IMG/VR virus record: IMGVR_UViG_3300020055_001144
Coordinates: 1-20,285 of that record
Length of the DNA stretch: 20,285 nt
DNA from: a virus
Reading direction: 5' to 3' (one strand)
Made by a program: the position numbers and the translations under genes. Under the pieces are notes generated by a model that was given only the letters and a program-made list of their open reading frames with translations, had not been told where the DNA came from and did no database searches. Below are positions 12,364 to 20,285 of the stretch, piece by piece; position 1 is the first letter of the stretch; each line of letters opens with the position of its first letter.

Positions 12364-12960
12364 ATGGCAAATTTAATAACAGTATCAGAATATAAAGATG
12401 CAGAGGGGCTCAGAGGCGAGAAGGACGATGATCGTCTTGCAGTAATTGTTCCCCAAGTTTCTGACTTAGTTAAAAAATATTGTGGAGTAACATTTATCGA
12501 TTACTATACTACTGATAAAGTTGAAACTTTTTCAATAACTGACACAAGTACTAGCACCATAATAGTGAGTGAAAGTCCACTAGTAACAGTTGATTCAGTA
12601 GAAGAAAGAACAAGTTATTCTGAAAGTTATAAAACATTAACTACAGGAAATTACGAATATTATGTAGACTATGAAGCAGACGCAATTATTAGGACTACAA
12701 AAGAAGGTAATCCTACTCCATTTCCAAAAGGAATGGGTAGTGTAAAAATAACATATAATGCTGGATATTCTGCAACGCCAAGTGATTTAAAACTTGCAAT
12801 TTTTGATTTAGTAAACTACTATATGAAAGATGAGCATAAAGAAAGAAGAACATTGGGCGGTGCACAATTACAGAATCAAGGTACAGCTGGTATTAGAACT
12901 TCTACGGATTTTCCAGACCACATCAAAAGAGTACTTGATTTATATAGAGTTGTAATTTAG
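12364..12960 (+). CDS. Head-tail connector / adaptor (HK97 gp6-like)
   Basis: The 198-residue protein starts MANLITVSEYKDAEG and has DDDRLAVIVPQVSDLVKKYCGVTF. A beta-rich middle follows (VETFSITDTSTSTIIVSESPLVTVDSV), then GSVKITYNAGYSATPSDLKLAIFDLVNYYMKDE. The two end helices around a beta insert, the Y.AGY...P.DLK.A...L..Y motif and the position after the capsid gene fit gp6/gp15-type connectors that form a ring below the portal. ATG 12364 has no visible SD and begins 5 bases after the terminator's T-run, which would make translation weak or dependent on RNA processing. Confidence 0.85.
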   Translation: MANLITVSEYKDAEGLRGEKDDDRLAVIVPQVSDLVKKYCGVTFIDYYTTDKVETFSITDTSTSTIIVSESPLVTVDSVEERTSYSESYKTLTTGNYEYYVDYEADAIIRTTKEGNPTPFPKGMGSVKITYNAGYSATPSDLKLAIFDLVNYYMKDEHKERRTLGGAQLQNQGTAGIRTSTDFPDHIKRVLDLYRVVI

Positions 12961-14573
12961 TGGCTTTAAAAGACTTGTTTCATGAAATTGAAACTGCACT
13001 AACTACTTATAAAGACGAGTCTTATCAAAGATATGTAAGAGAACAGTCTGGTAAGTATGTAACCGAAATGTTTTATACTGAAAAATGGACATCAGGAGTT
13101 GTAATAGAAAACTTTAAAAGGATGTTGAGAAGAGACAAAGTTCCAGTCACAGCGCTTGAATTAAAAAGAATTGAAACTCAAGCAATATCAGCAGTTAAAG
13201 GATATAACACCGTAGCAGCCTGGAAAGCAGCCTTAGAAAAACAGCAATTTGTAGTTAGTCCAAATGATGTAGAAATAATTTCAAAAGGTAGTACAATACT
13301 TTTAAAATTTAATAAAAGTTTTACAATGGGAGAAGGTAGAGAAGGAACTCGTAAAGACGGTAGAAAATTTATAGACCCAGACAGACATTATAGAGCGCAA
13401 AAAGAAGTAATAGATGAAATAGCAAGACAAACTGCTATAAATCTAGAAAACGATAGCTCATTTGTCGGAGAGAATCAAAAACGTTTAGCAAGCACTGGGG
13501 AAGATTCTTTTGGAACTATTGACAAAGATGCCGATGAATTTAAAAAAGGAGCTAGACGAGGTAGTAGATTACACACTGGGGACTTTAAAGCTGGTGGTGC
13601 AAACGATAGAACATATAAAAGAAATGACTCAACAGTAAAAATGGTACATTTCTTAGAAAAAATGCAAAGCAAAGATTTTCAAGGTATGTTTGAGTATGGT
13701 GGAAACAGAAATGGAACACGATATAGTGCAGATGCTGTTCAAACTATAGCAAAAGAAGTAAATGAAAAATTTAATGCAGCTTATTCCTTAGAGGGGTTTA
13801 GTGAAATTGATTTATTTAATGATAACTTTGCTGAAAAAGATTTAAAAATAAAAATTGTATTTGGTTTAGGGTCAGATAATAGATTAGCTAATGCAGCTGA
13901 CTCAGGAAAATATGAGAAAGGCGATAAAAGATTAGATGGATTCTTTGCACAACTAGAGCAAGATTTATTGGAAAAATTCGCAAGAGATGCCGAAAAAACA
14001 GCTTCTTTATCTATAGCAGAAATGATGGAAAGAGGGGTATTTGCAAAAGTACCAAAAGCCATGAAAACTGCAAGTGGCATGCCAGACATGAGATTTAAAA
14101 TCAATAAAAAACTGGTTAAAGAAGCAAAGTATAAAGAAAAAGAAAGAACAAGAGCAAGAACAAAACAAATACAAAAAGAAAAGTCTAAAACTATACGAAA
14201 GTTTGGCGGAAAAACTAAAAAGACACCAATGAAAACAACGGAGTCAATGAAAACCGCAGACAATCCTTTAGCATTAGAAGCTTTATTAAATGCATCTTTA
14301 CCAGAGGTAGTTGCAAGTAAAATGACAAGTCCTGCACTAAATTATAGAACAGGAAGATTTGCACAAAGTGTAGAAGCAGAAGATGTCATGGTTGGGCCAA
14401 GAGGTGGTTTACAAGTAAACTATACTTATATGAAGAATCCTTATCAAACATTTGAACCAGGATTTAGACAAGGAAGTACATATAGAGACCCAAGAAAAAT
14501 TATTGGAGAATCTATAAGAGAAATAGCACAGAGTATTATAGGAGAAAGATTTCTCAAAGTTAGGAGAGTATAA
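12960..14573 (+). CDS. Large neck protein with gp10-like C-terminus
   Basis: The 537-residue protein starts at GTG 12960, overlapping the previous TAG. The N-terminal 110 residues are mostly helical (LFHEIETALTTYKDESYQRYV; VKGYNTVAAWKAALEK). The middle has a strand region (VEIISKGSTILLKFNKSF), charged segments with RKDGRKFIDPDRHYRAQKEVIDEIARQ, and a Lys-rich linker (about 385-425). The C-terminal part has LNYRTGRFAQSVEAEDVMVGPRGG (from about residue 461) and YTYMKNPYQTFEPG...RDPRKIIGESIREI. The RTG.F..S motif and final helix match HK97 gp10-type tail completion or neck proteins, normally about 130-150 residues, so this one has a large unexplained N-terminal extension. Its place between connector and tail terminator agrees. 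Confidence 0.7.
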   Translation: MALKDLFHEIETALTTYKDESYQRYVREQSGKYVTEMFYTEKWTSGVVIENFKRMLRRDKVPVTALELKRIETQAISAVKGYNTVAAWKAALEKQQFVVSPNDVEIISKGSTILLKFNKSFTMGEGREGTRKDGRKFIDPDRHYRAQKEVIDEIARQTAINLENDSSFVGENQKRLASTGEDSFGTIDKDADEFKKGARRGSRLHTGDFKAGGANDRTYKRNDSTVKMVHFLEKMQSKDFQGMFEYGGNRNGTRYSADAVQTIAKEVNEKFNAAYSLEGFSEIDLFNDNFAEKDLKIKIVFGLGSDNRLANAADSGKYEKGDKRLDGFFAQLEQDLLEKFARDAEKTASLSIAEMMERGVFAKVPKAMKTASGMPDMRFKINKKLVKEAKYKEKERTRARTKQIQKEKSKTIRKFGGKTKKTPMKTTESMKTADNPLALEALLNASLPEVVASKMTSPALNYRTGRFAQSVEAEDVMVGPRGGLQVNYTYMKNPYQTFEPGFRQGSTYRDPRKIIGESIREIAQSIIGERFLKVRRV

Positions 14574-15034
14574 TGGAATCGGGATTAGCAAGAAGATATT
14601 CGACGCGTCGCAGAGCCATTGTAGAAGCACTAGCTCTGAAACTGGAGAATATAAATGGGCAAGCTCCTTTTAGGTCGTCAGTCGCTAAAGTAGAAAGGCG
14701 ATTGAAATTCTGGGATGAAGTATCAGAGTTCCCTACAGTTCATGTAGGAGCAGGTAATGAAACTAGAGAATATGACGGCGGAGGATTTAGATTTAGATTT
14801 TTAAGATTAACAATTCGTTGCTATGTGTCAGACGATGATGATGTCATCGAAGCACTAGAAGAGTTGTTAGAAGATGTTGAAACAGTGTTAGAGGACAATG
14901 ACCCTCTTACATATTACGATTCAACGGGAGCGTCTCAGACTACTGTACAGACAACAATCGGAGCAGTAGCAACAGACGAAGGTGTATTAGAACCTCTCGG
15001 TGTCGGCGAGATAACCGTAGAGATTCGATATTAA
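14573..15034 (+). CDS. Tail terminator protein (gpU-like)
   Basis: The 153-residue protein follows the neck gene with a TAATG junction and precedes the tube gene, the standard place of the tail terminator. It starts with a helix (RRRAIVEALALKLENING), then FRSSVAKVERRLKFWDEVSEFPTVHVGAG, where the FP.v.v..G..tr.y pattern is typical. Next are strands (FRFRFLRLTIRCYVSDDDD), a helix (VIEALEELLEDVETVLEDN) and a final GVGEITVEIRY strand. This alternation is that of gpU-fold proteins, which cap the tube and set the joining point to the head. Confidence 0.8.
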   Translation: MESGLARRYSTRRRAIVEALALKLENINGQAPFRSSVAKVERRLKFWDEVSEFPTVHVGAGNETREYDGGGFRFRFLRLTIRCYVSDDDDVIEALEELLEDVETVLEDNDPLTYYDSTGASQTTVQTTIGAVATDEGVLEPLGVGEITVEIRY

Positions 15035-15047
15035 ATAGGAGAAAATA

Positions 15048-16349
15048 ATGGCATTTTTCTTTAATAGAGATACCAAAGTATTTATGGAGTGGAGCTATGA
15101 TGGAGCCTCTGCTAACACAGCTCTTTTTGAGATTCCTGTGTTAGATGGTTTTTCATTCTCACAAGGCACAAATACTTCTGAAGTTACTCTAAATGAAGCA
15201 GCCAATTCAACAGGTTATAGCAAAAGAGGTAGAGCAATGTTTACTGATTCTTTTGCACCTGCAGAATGGAGTTTCTCTACTTACATGAGACCTACTCTGT
15301 CAACCAGCGGAACTGCTGGAGCAAGTGGAAACCATGCAGGTGGTAGTAATGAAGTATTCGCAGTAGAAGGTCCTTTATGGGCATCTATGTCAGCAAATAC
15401 TTATGACAGAGCCATCGGAAGTAGTGGAACAGGAGACTTTGCAAATAATGCTGCAACTTACGAGCCAAAGCATTTTGATTGGGGTAACTCCAACCAAGTA
15501 ACACTTGGAACATTTAATATGTACTTTGTGCTTGGTGCTGCTAAAGATAACTCAACAGGTGTCTATGAAACAGGTCAAGACGGTGTAACAGTTTACAAAT
15601 TGGTAGATTGTTCTACAGGTACAGCGTCTATTGATTTTGACATTGATGGAATCGCACAGATTGCATGGTCAGGTCAAGCAAAAAATATTGATGAAGTATT
15701 AGCAATTAATACAGGAACATCCGCTAGCACTTACGCTAACGGTGATGCATTAGCTACTACTACAACATTAGGTCTAATTAGACAAGGGGTAGACTCTACT
15801 TCTAACTTTATTAGACAAAAATTAACAAACCTAGCATTAACTTTTGATATAAGTGACGCTACAGGTACAGTAAATAACTCAGCACTTGATGTAGCTGCTG
15901 ACGGAACTACTGATACAGATTATGGTAGTAACATCACTTTAACAGGTGGTAATATTACTATTGAAAATAATCTAAGTTATCTAACACCTGAAACACTTGG
16001 TCAAGTTAATTTACCACTAGGACATGTGATGGGAACTAGAACAGTATCCGGTAACTTTACTTGTTACTTAAATGATACTGCAAACGGTTCAAGAGATTTA
16101 TTTGAGAGACTACAAGAATCAAGAGGCGTTATCACAAATAACTTCGACCTTAAATTTAGCATAGGTGGAAGTAGTGAAGCAAATCATTGTAATGTTCATG
16201 TAGCAAACGCTCATTTAGAATTACCAACACACAGTTTTGAAGATGTAATATCAGTCGATGTCAATTTCCATGGCTTATCAACAGATTTATCTTCATCAAC
16301 AGCAGCAGACGCAACAAACGAAGTTGCAGTAACATACGCAGCTGGCTAA
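15048..16349 (+). CDS. Major tail tube protein
   Basis: The 433-residue protein is Thr/Ser/Asn/Gly-rich and beta-rich, with few Cys and Lys. FNRDTKVFMEWSYDGASANTALFEIPVLDGFSFSQGTNTSEVTLNEA opens it, a typical tube start in which the first strands fix the ring. Later blocks are MYFVLGAAKDNSTG, YKLVDCSTGTASIDFDIDGIAQIAWSGQ, and NITIENNLSYLTPETLGQVNLPLGHVMGTRTVSGNFTCYLN. It is longer than lambda gpV (246) and probably has a second decorating domain. RBS TAGGAGAA lies 7 bases before the ATG. A UUCG hairpin follows the gene. Confidence 0.88.
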   Translation: MAFFFNRDTKVFMEWSYDGASANTALFEIPVLDGFSFSQGTNTSEVTLNEAANSTGYSKRGRAMFTDSFAPAEWSFSTYMRPTLSTSGTAGASGNHAGGSNEVFAVEGPLWASMSANTYDRAIGSSGTGDFANNAATYEPKHFDWGNSNQVTLGTFNMYFVLGAAKDNSTGVYETGQDGVTVYKLVDCSTGTASIDFDIDGIAQIAWSGQAKNIDEVLAINTGTSASTYANGDALATTTTLGLIRQGVDSTSNFIRQKLTNLALTFDISDATGTVNNSALDVAADGTTDTDYGSNITLTGGNITIENNLSYLTPETLGQVNLPLGHVMGTRTVSGNFTCYLNDTANGSRDLFERLQESRGVITNNFDLKFSIGGSSEANHCNVHVANAHLELPTHSFEDVISVDVNFHGLSTDLSSSTAADATNEVAVTYAAG

Positions 16350-16363
16350 AATTAATTAAACTC

Positions 16364-16386
16364 GGGAGGCTTCGGCCTCCCACTTT
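16364..16386 (+). terminator. UUCG-capped hairpin after tail tube gene
   Basis: GGGAGGC (16364-16370) and GCCTCCC (16375-16381) close a TTCG tetraloop with the favoured C(UUCG)G closing pair, giving a very stable stem. Only ACTTTAT follows, so termination would be partial; protection of the tube mRNA 3' end is equally likely. It separates the abundant tube message from the tail-chaperone genes. Confidence 0.75.
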
Positions 16387-16397
16387 ATAGGAAAATT

Positions 16398-16832
16398 ATG
16401 GAAGAAAAGAAAGTAAAACAACCAGTATCACTAAAGAGTTTGTTAACTCCAAGCAAGACAGTAGGAATCGAATTTCCAGGAATGGATGGTTTCGAAGTCA
16501 AACTAACATACTTAGCAAGAGAAGAATTGCTAAAACTTAGAAACAGAAGTGTAAAACAAGTTCTAAATAAAAGGACTAGGGCTTATGAAGAACAGCTTGA
16601 TAATGACAAATTCTTAGTAGAATATGCTAAGGCAGTTGTAAAAGGCTGGAAAGGATTAAAGTATTCTTACTTAGAAGAGCTTCTATTAGTAGATACTAGC
16701 GATGTAGACCCTAATGATGAACTTGATTACTCAGAAGAAAACGCAGAGATTTTATTAAAAAATTCAGGCGATTTTGATAATTGGGTTTCTGATATGTTAG
16801 GTGATTTGGAAAATTTTACGAAGAGCAAGTAA
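16398..16832 (+). CDS. Tail assembly chaperone, short form (gpG-like)
   Basis: The 144-residue protein follows the tube gene and precedes the tape measure, with the slippery sequence near its end, as in lambda G/GT. It has a compact domain (VGIEFPGMDGFEVKLTYLAREELLKLRNRSVKQVLN...) followed by FLVEYAKAVVKGWKGLKYSYLEELL and an acidic C-terminal part (DTSDVDPNDELDYSEENAEILL...WVSDMLGDLENFTKSK). FEV.LTYL.REEL.KL and VVKGWKGL are typical of tail chaperones. It keeps the tape measure protein soluble and loads tube subunits around it. RBS TAGGAAA. Confidence 0.88.
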   Translation: MEEKKVKQPVSLKSLLTPSKTVGIEFPGMDGFEVKLTYLAREELLKLRNRSVKQVLNKRTRAYEEQLDNDKFLVEYAKAVVKGWKGLKYSYLEELLLVDTSDVDPNDELDYSEENAEILLKNSGDFDNWVSDMLGDLENFTKSK

Positions 16833-17206
16833 AAGAAATACTTGCTCTATTAAAAAGACAATATTCTGATAAGAGTATTGACCTAGACAAATACCTCGCT
16901 ATATGTGAGCAGTTAGGACAAGAACCTGACCCTGAAAAAATGCCACCTGCTATGGATATGTATCCATTTGAAGTGCAGATGGCATTTTTCATACATGGAC
17001 TACTACAAGACACATGGGATGGAATGAGTGGTTACTACATGGGCAAGAACATGTCAGGACTTGGAGAACTGCTAGACATCTATGAAGTAGAAGATAAAAA
17101 GACAGTAGTGTTTTTTCTAAAACACATTGATTCACAAAAAGCAACTTCTATAAATGAAGAAGTAAGGCGTAAGTCGAAAGAGGCTTCGAGAAAAGCAAAA
17201 AGGTAA
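16805..17206 (+). CDS. Tail chaperone -1 frameshift extension (gpT-like)
   Basis: This frame is open from 16805 and has no good start before ATG 16940. It is read by -1 frameshift from the preceding gene at AAATTTT (16811-16817), giving a fused protein of about 269 residues (140 from the short form plus 129). The extension reads YEEQVKEILALLKRQYSDKS, then LDKYLAICEQLGQEPDPEKMPP, then MDMYPFEVQMAFFIHGLLQD and a basic helical end (EEVRRKSKEASRKAKR). The helical, tape-measure-binding T-type domain fits lambda gpT. Its stop overlaps the tape measure ATG (TAATG). Confidence 0.85.
   Translation, partial: FGKFYEEQVKEILALLKRQYSDKSIDLDKYLAICEQLGQEPDPEKMPPAMDMYPFEVQMAFFIHGLLQDTWDGMSGYYMGKNMSGLGELLDIYEVEDKKTVVFFLKHIDSQKATSINEEVRRKSKEASRKAKR
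16811..16848 (+). promoter_or_regulatory. Programmed -1 frameshift site with hairpin
   Basis: The zero-frame codons AAT TTT form the slippery heptamer A AAT TTT (16811-16817), from which both tRNAs can re-pair one base back. Four bases later a perfect 9-bp stem AGAGCAAGT/ACTTGCTCT (16822-16830/16840-16848) with a 9-base loop follows; the zero-frame stop TAA (16830-16832) is at the stem-loop border. Slippery site, spacer and stem are the standard parts of a -1 frameshift signal. Confidence 0.85.
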
Positions 17207-20200
17207 TGGCAGGAAAAAAGAAATCAGGTGGTCAGGTAGACTTTAAGGTAACCGCTAGTGGGTTAAATAAAGTTGAAAAAGACGCTAAAAAAGCCGGTTC
17301 AGGCTTTAATACATTAGATAAAAACGCCAGGTCGGCAGATAGAGGTATGAAAGGTGCCTCTCAAATGTCATCTAATGCTACTAAAAATTTCAGTAAAATG
17401 TCACAAGGTATCTCTGGAGGCCTTGTTCCCGCATATGCTACTTTAGCAGCCCAATTATTTGCTCTCGATGCTCTATTCAGATTTTTAAAAGACGCCGCTG
17501 ACTTTAGAGTACTAGCACAAGGTCAAGAAGCTTTTGCAGCTACTACGGGTAGAGCAATGAAAACTATTGCCCGTGAAATACAAGCAGCTACAGCTGCTCA
17601 AATAACATTCAAAGAAGCGTCCCAGGCAGCTGCTATAGGATTAGCGGCGGGACTATCACCACAGCAAATGAAAGAGCTTGGTGAAGCTGCCAAAGTAATT
17701 TCTGTTGCACTCGGTCGAGATGTAACTGATTCATTTAACCGTCTTGTTCGTGGTGTCACCAAAGCGGAACCTGAACTCTTGGACGAACTCGGTATTATAC
17801 TAAGATTAGAAGAAGCTTCTGTTAGATATGCTTCTGCTTTAGGTCTTAATAAAAACCAACTTACCACTTTTCAAAAATCTCAAGCTGTTGCAAATGAAGT
17901 TCTTCGTCAATCAGAAGAGCGATACGGAGCTATTGCAGAAATGCTTGGAGATGACAGTGTTAATCAGCTTAATAAATTATCAGTAGCTTTTGACGAAGTA
18001 CTAAATAGATTTAGAAACTTTATTGGACCAATTGCTGAATTCTTCGGAACTTTCTTAGTAAACAATATTGAGTCAGCAACCGCAGCTATGGGTATATTTG
18101 CAGCTAGTATTACTGGAGGGTTATTAAGACAGGCAATACCAACAATTGATACTAGAGGTGCTGCTAGTCAAGTACAAGAAAATTTAGGAAACTTACTATT
18201 AGAAGGGGACACCGATGCTTCAAAAGCAAGAAAAGCAAGAATGCTTGCTGGTACAGCCGATGAAAAAGATTTAGCAATATATCAAAGGTCTTTAAAAGCA
18301 AAAGAATCAAGTCTTTTATCTTTCGAAAAAGTAAGTAGAGCAGAAGCTACTCGAACATTTAACTTACTCAAATTACAAAGACAACAAATGGTAGTAGAAT
18401 CTTCAGTTGGTTTTGCAAGAATGAGAGCAAAATTTGTTATGGAATTATATACTATGCAAGCAGAGCATGGTAAAGTAATGGGTGCTATAAAAATGGGATT
18501 CGTTAGCTTAGGACGAGTTGCTTCAGGTATAATGAGATTCGCAGGGTTTATAGGTATGGCCGTCATGATTTTCCAGATGGCAAAACAACTTATTAATCAA
18601 TTTAGAAAAGTAGACAAGACTATTGAAGAACTAGAAAATAAAACGGAATCTCTTACAAGAGCGCAAGAACAGTTAAATGATGAACTTAGAAAAACAAGAG
18701 ATGTATTTCAAAAAGGTTTATTTAAAACTGCTTCTCAAGAAATAGAAGCAATTGGTAATGCATTTCAAAGTGCTGATTTAACAAATAGAATACATGACTA
18801 TAATGCAATGAAAATAGCATTAGGTGCAAATAATGAAAAAGTACAAGAATTTGGTTCAGAATTAAGAGATACTTTATTAATTCTAGGAGAATATAATCCA
18901 CGATTTAAAGAGTTTGCAGAAATGGTGGAGCACCAGCCTGACCAATTAAATAAATCAGCGGGCGAACTTAATCAATTAAGCCAAGAATATATACTACAAG
19001 GACAAGCAATAAAAGCAGTAGCAGAAGCTACAGCAAATGCAAGTAAACAGTTAAACAATTATATACAATCTTTACCAAAAGTAGCATACCAAGATGTGAT
19101 AATAAGTATGGAGCAAATGAGACTTGGTTATGAACAAATAATAGCAGGACAAGAAAAACACGGTAACGATGCAACAGAATTCAAAAATAAACTAGCACAA
19201 GTAACAGGACAAATGGATGCGTATTCAGTAATATCGAAAGCTGCTTTTGAAAATACTTCTATGTTAAATGAAGTTCAACTACAAATGGCAAAAGGTAAAC
19301 ATGCTATATTTGGAGATAAAGGACAATTAGATAGACTTAAAGCAGTAAGTACTGATATGAGAAAAATGTTTGATGCTCAAATAGCAGTATTCCAAGCAGA
19401 AAGCAATCTTAGAGATGCTGAAAGAAATGGCGGGGAAGCACTATTAGAAATAAGAAAACAACAACTACTAACTGCAAAACAAATGGAAGATATTGCACTA
19501 AATACTTTAGCTTCAAGTGTTGCTATGGAAAATGTAGCTTTTAGAGTAAATAAAATGATAATGGAAGGGCTAACTGATGAACTAGGGAATGCTTTAGGAA
19601 AAGTTTTAAGAGGAGAAACTGGTGCATTTGAAAACTTTGGAGATGCGCTCGCAAAGAAATTAACTGATGCTATTGGAGACAAGATTGCTGAAAATATAAT
19701 GAAAATAACTTATGGCGGAACTCCACTTGACCCAACATATCAGCAAGAATTATTTAAACAATCATTAAAAGATTCTTTTAAAGAAGGCTTTAAAGATAAG
19801 GATTCGCCTTTACAAAGAGGAGGTGTCTCGGTAGCAGGAACAATATACTCTGCTATGATAGATGCTGGAAATGCTCATGTAAAAGGATTATATGATGCAC
19901 AAATTGGATTACAAGAAGCAAGAGTAGCAGAAGCCAAAGGAAGACAAACTACTCAACAAAACATAGTAACAGGGTATAAAAACACAATAGAAAGGTATAA
20001 AACAGGCGGAGTATTAGAAAAAGAACAAGCAGAAAACAAATCAGACATTGAGAAGCTACAAGCTCAAATGGAAGCAGAATATAATAGAGTTTTATCTGCA
20101 AGAATGGAATTCCATGCACAAGGTGGCGGTGGTGAAAATGCATTTATAAGATTCTTACATAAATATACTACTCCTAACGGTATTGCAGCACTGTTAGGAG

Positions 20201-20285
20201 GGTCAACTGAAGCTGACAAAAAATATGCAGAGAACTTCTTAAAAGAGGATAAAGAATATCAAGTATTAGAAAAAAACTTAAGCAA
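17206..20285 (+). CDS. Tape measure protein, 3'-truncated by window edge
   Basis: The frame is open from ATG 17206 to the window end, at least 1026 residues, so the true protein is longer. It begins MAGKKKSGGQVDFKVTASGL, then a helical region with GLVPAYATLAAQLFALDALF (about residues 72-91). QEAFAATTGRAMKTIAREIQ and FNRLVRGVTKAEPELLDELG (about 170-205) follow, the latter typical of tape measure N-terminal domains. A hydrophobic segment (about 432-457, with VASGIMRFAGFIGMAVMIF) could enter the membrane at injection. Long coiled coils follow (KTIEELENKTESLTRAQEQL onwards). It sets tail length and is released at DNA ejection. At roughly 0.15 nm per residue it implies a tail of at least 150 nm. 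No lytic-transglycosylase motif is seen in the visible part. Confidence 0.93.
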   Translation, partial: MAGKKKSGGQVDFKVTASGLNKVEKDAKKAGSGFNTLDKNARSADRGMKGASQMSSNATKNFSKMSQGISGGLVPAYATLAAQLFALDALFRFLKDAADFRVLAQGQEAFAATTGRAMKTIAREIQAATAAQITFKEASQAAAIGLAAGLSPQQMKELGEAAKVISVALGRDVTDSFNRLVRGVTKAEPELLDELGIILRLEEASVRYASALGLNKNQLTTFQKSQAVANEVLRQSEERYGAIAEMLGDDSVNQLNKLSVAFDEVLNRFRNFIGPIAEFFGTFLVNNIESATAAMGIFAASITGGLLRQAIPTIDTRGAASQVQENLGNLLLEGDTDASKARKARMLAGTADEKDLAIYQRSLKAKESSLLSFEKVSRAEATRTFNLLKLQRQQMVVESSVGFARMRAKFVMELYTMQAEHGKVMGAIKMGFVSLGRVASGIMRFAGFIGMAVMIFQMAKQLINQFRKVDKTIEELENKTESLTRAQEQLNDELRKTRDVFQKGLFKTASQEIEAIGNAFQSADLTNRIHDYNAMKIALGANNEKVQEFGSELRDTLLILGEYNPRFKEFAEMVEHQPDQLNKSAGELNQLSQEYILQGQAIKAVAEATANASKQLNNYIQSLPKVAYQDVIISMEQMRLGYEQIIAGQEKHGNDATEFKNKLAQVTGQMDAYSVISKAAFENTSMLNEVQLQMAKGKHAIFGDKGQLDRLKAVSTDMRKMFDAQIAVFQAESNLRDAERNGGEALLEIRKQQLLTAKQMEDIALNTLASSVAMENVAFRVNKMIMEGLTDELGNALGKVLRGETGAFENFGDALAKKLTDAIGDKIAENIMKITYGGTPLDPTYQQELFKQSLKDSFKEGFKDKDSPLQRGGVSVAGTIYSAMIDAGNAHVKGLYDAQIGLQEARVAEAKGRQTTQQNIVTGYKNTIERYKTGGVLEKEQAENKSDIEKLQAQMEAEYNRVLSARMEFHAQGGGGENAFIRFLHKYTTPNGIAALLGGSTEADKKYAENFLKEDKEYQVLEKNLS

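Noticed and set aside
13781-14263. 160-codon minus-strand frame opposite the neck gene
   Set aside because: Hydrophobic Phe/Ser/Leu-rich composition is the usual antisense image of a Lys/Glu-rich AT-rich gene; no SD or minus-strand neighbours.
16940-17206. Independent gene starting at ATG 16940
   Set aside because: No SD before it, the frame continues open upstream to 16805, and a full frameshift signal feeds it from the preceding gene.

Overview
The window is a stretch of a tailed-phage genome of siphovirus type (long non-contractile tail). It is AT-rich, and every supported gene is on the + strand, with tight start/stop overlaps (TAATG, GTGA) and strong AGGAG-type ribosome binding sites. 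There is no integrase, repressor, rRNA, tRNA, IS element or CRISPR array. The AT-rich codon use, the many tiny Lys/Arg-rich proteins and the HK97/lambda-like gene order suggest an uncultured, probably marine, phage of a Gram-negative bacterium. The host is an inference. Both window edges cut through genes.

Region 1 (1-2559) is a signalling cassette that is out of place in a phage: the end of a very acidic protein, a small protein with a signal peptide, and a full-length membrane-bound CHASE2-class III nucleotide cyclase with all the catalytic residues I could check. The three reading frames overlap one another. Region 2 (2563-8365) starts at a consensus sigma70 promoter (TTGACA-17-TATAAT). 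It holds a holin-like membrane protein, small proteins, a small SAM-methyltransferase-like protein, a Cys-rich microprotein, a GT8-like glycosyltransferase, a run of Lys/Arg-rich small proteins (about 4951-6831) and the terminase large subunit. An unexplained structured element with a perfect anti-SD complement lies just before the glycosyltransferase. Region 3 (8388-20285) starts at a second near-consensus promoter and encodes the particle in textbook order: HNH endonuclease, portal, a small protein, a fused prohead protease-scaffold-major capsid protein, head-tail connector, large neck-like protein, tail terminator, tail tube, tail assembly chaperone with a -1 frameshift extension, and the tape measure protein, which runs off the window.

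The parts work together as follows. TerL and HNH cut and package DNA through the portal into a shell made from the fused protease-capsid polyprotein. An internal start codon with its own SD could supply extra scaffold-capsid without protease. Connector, neck and terminator join the shell to a tube whose length is set by the tape measure, with the G/GT chaperone pair made by frameshifting at A AAT TTT. Hairpins after the capsid and tube genes probably set expression ratios. The most unusual content is the cyclase cassette, which could alter host cyclic-nucleotide signalling. Next are the capsid fusion with its internal start and the structured RNA candidate at 3910-4013.
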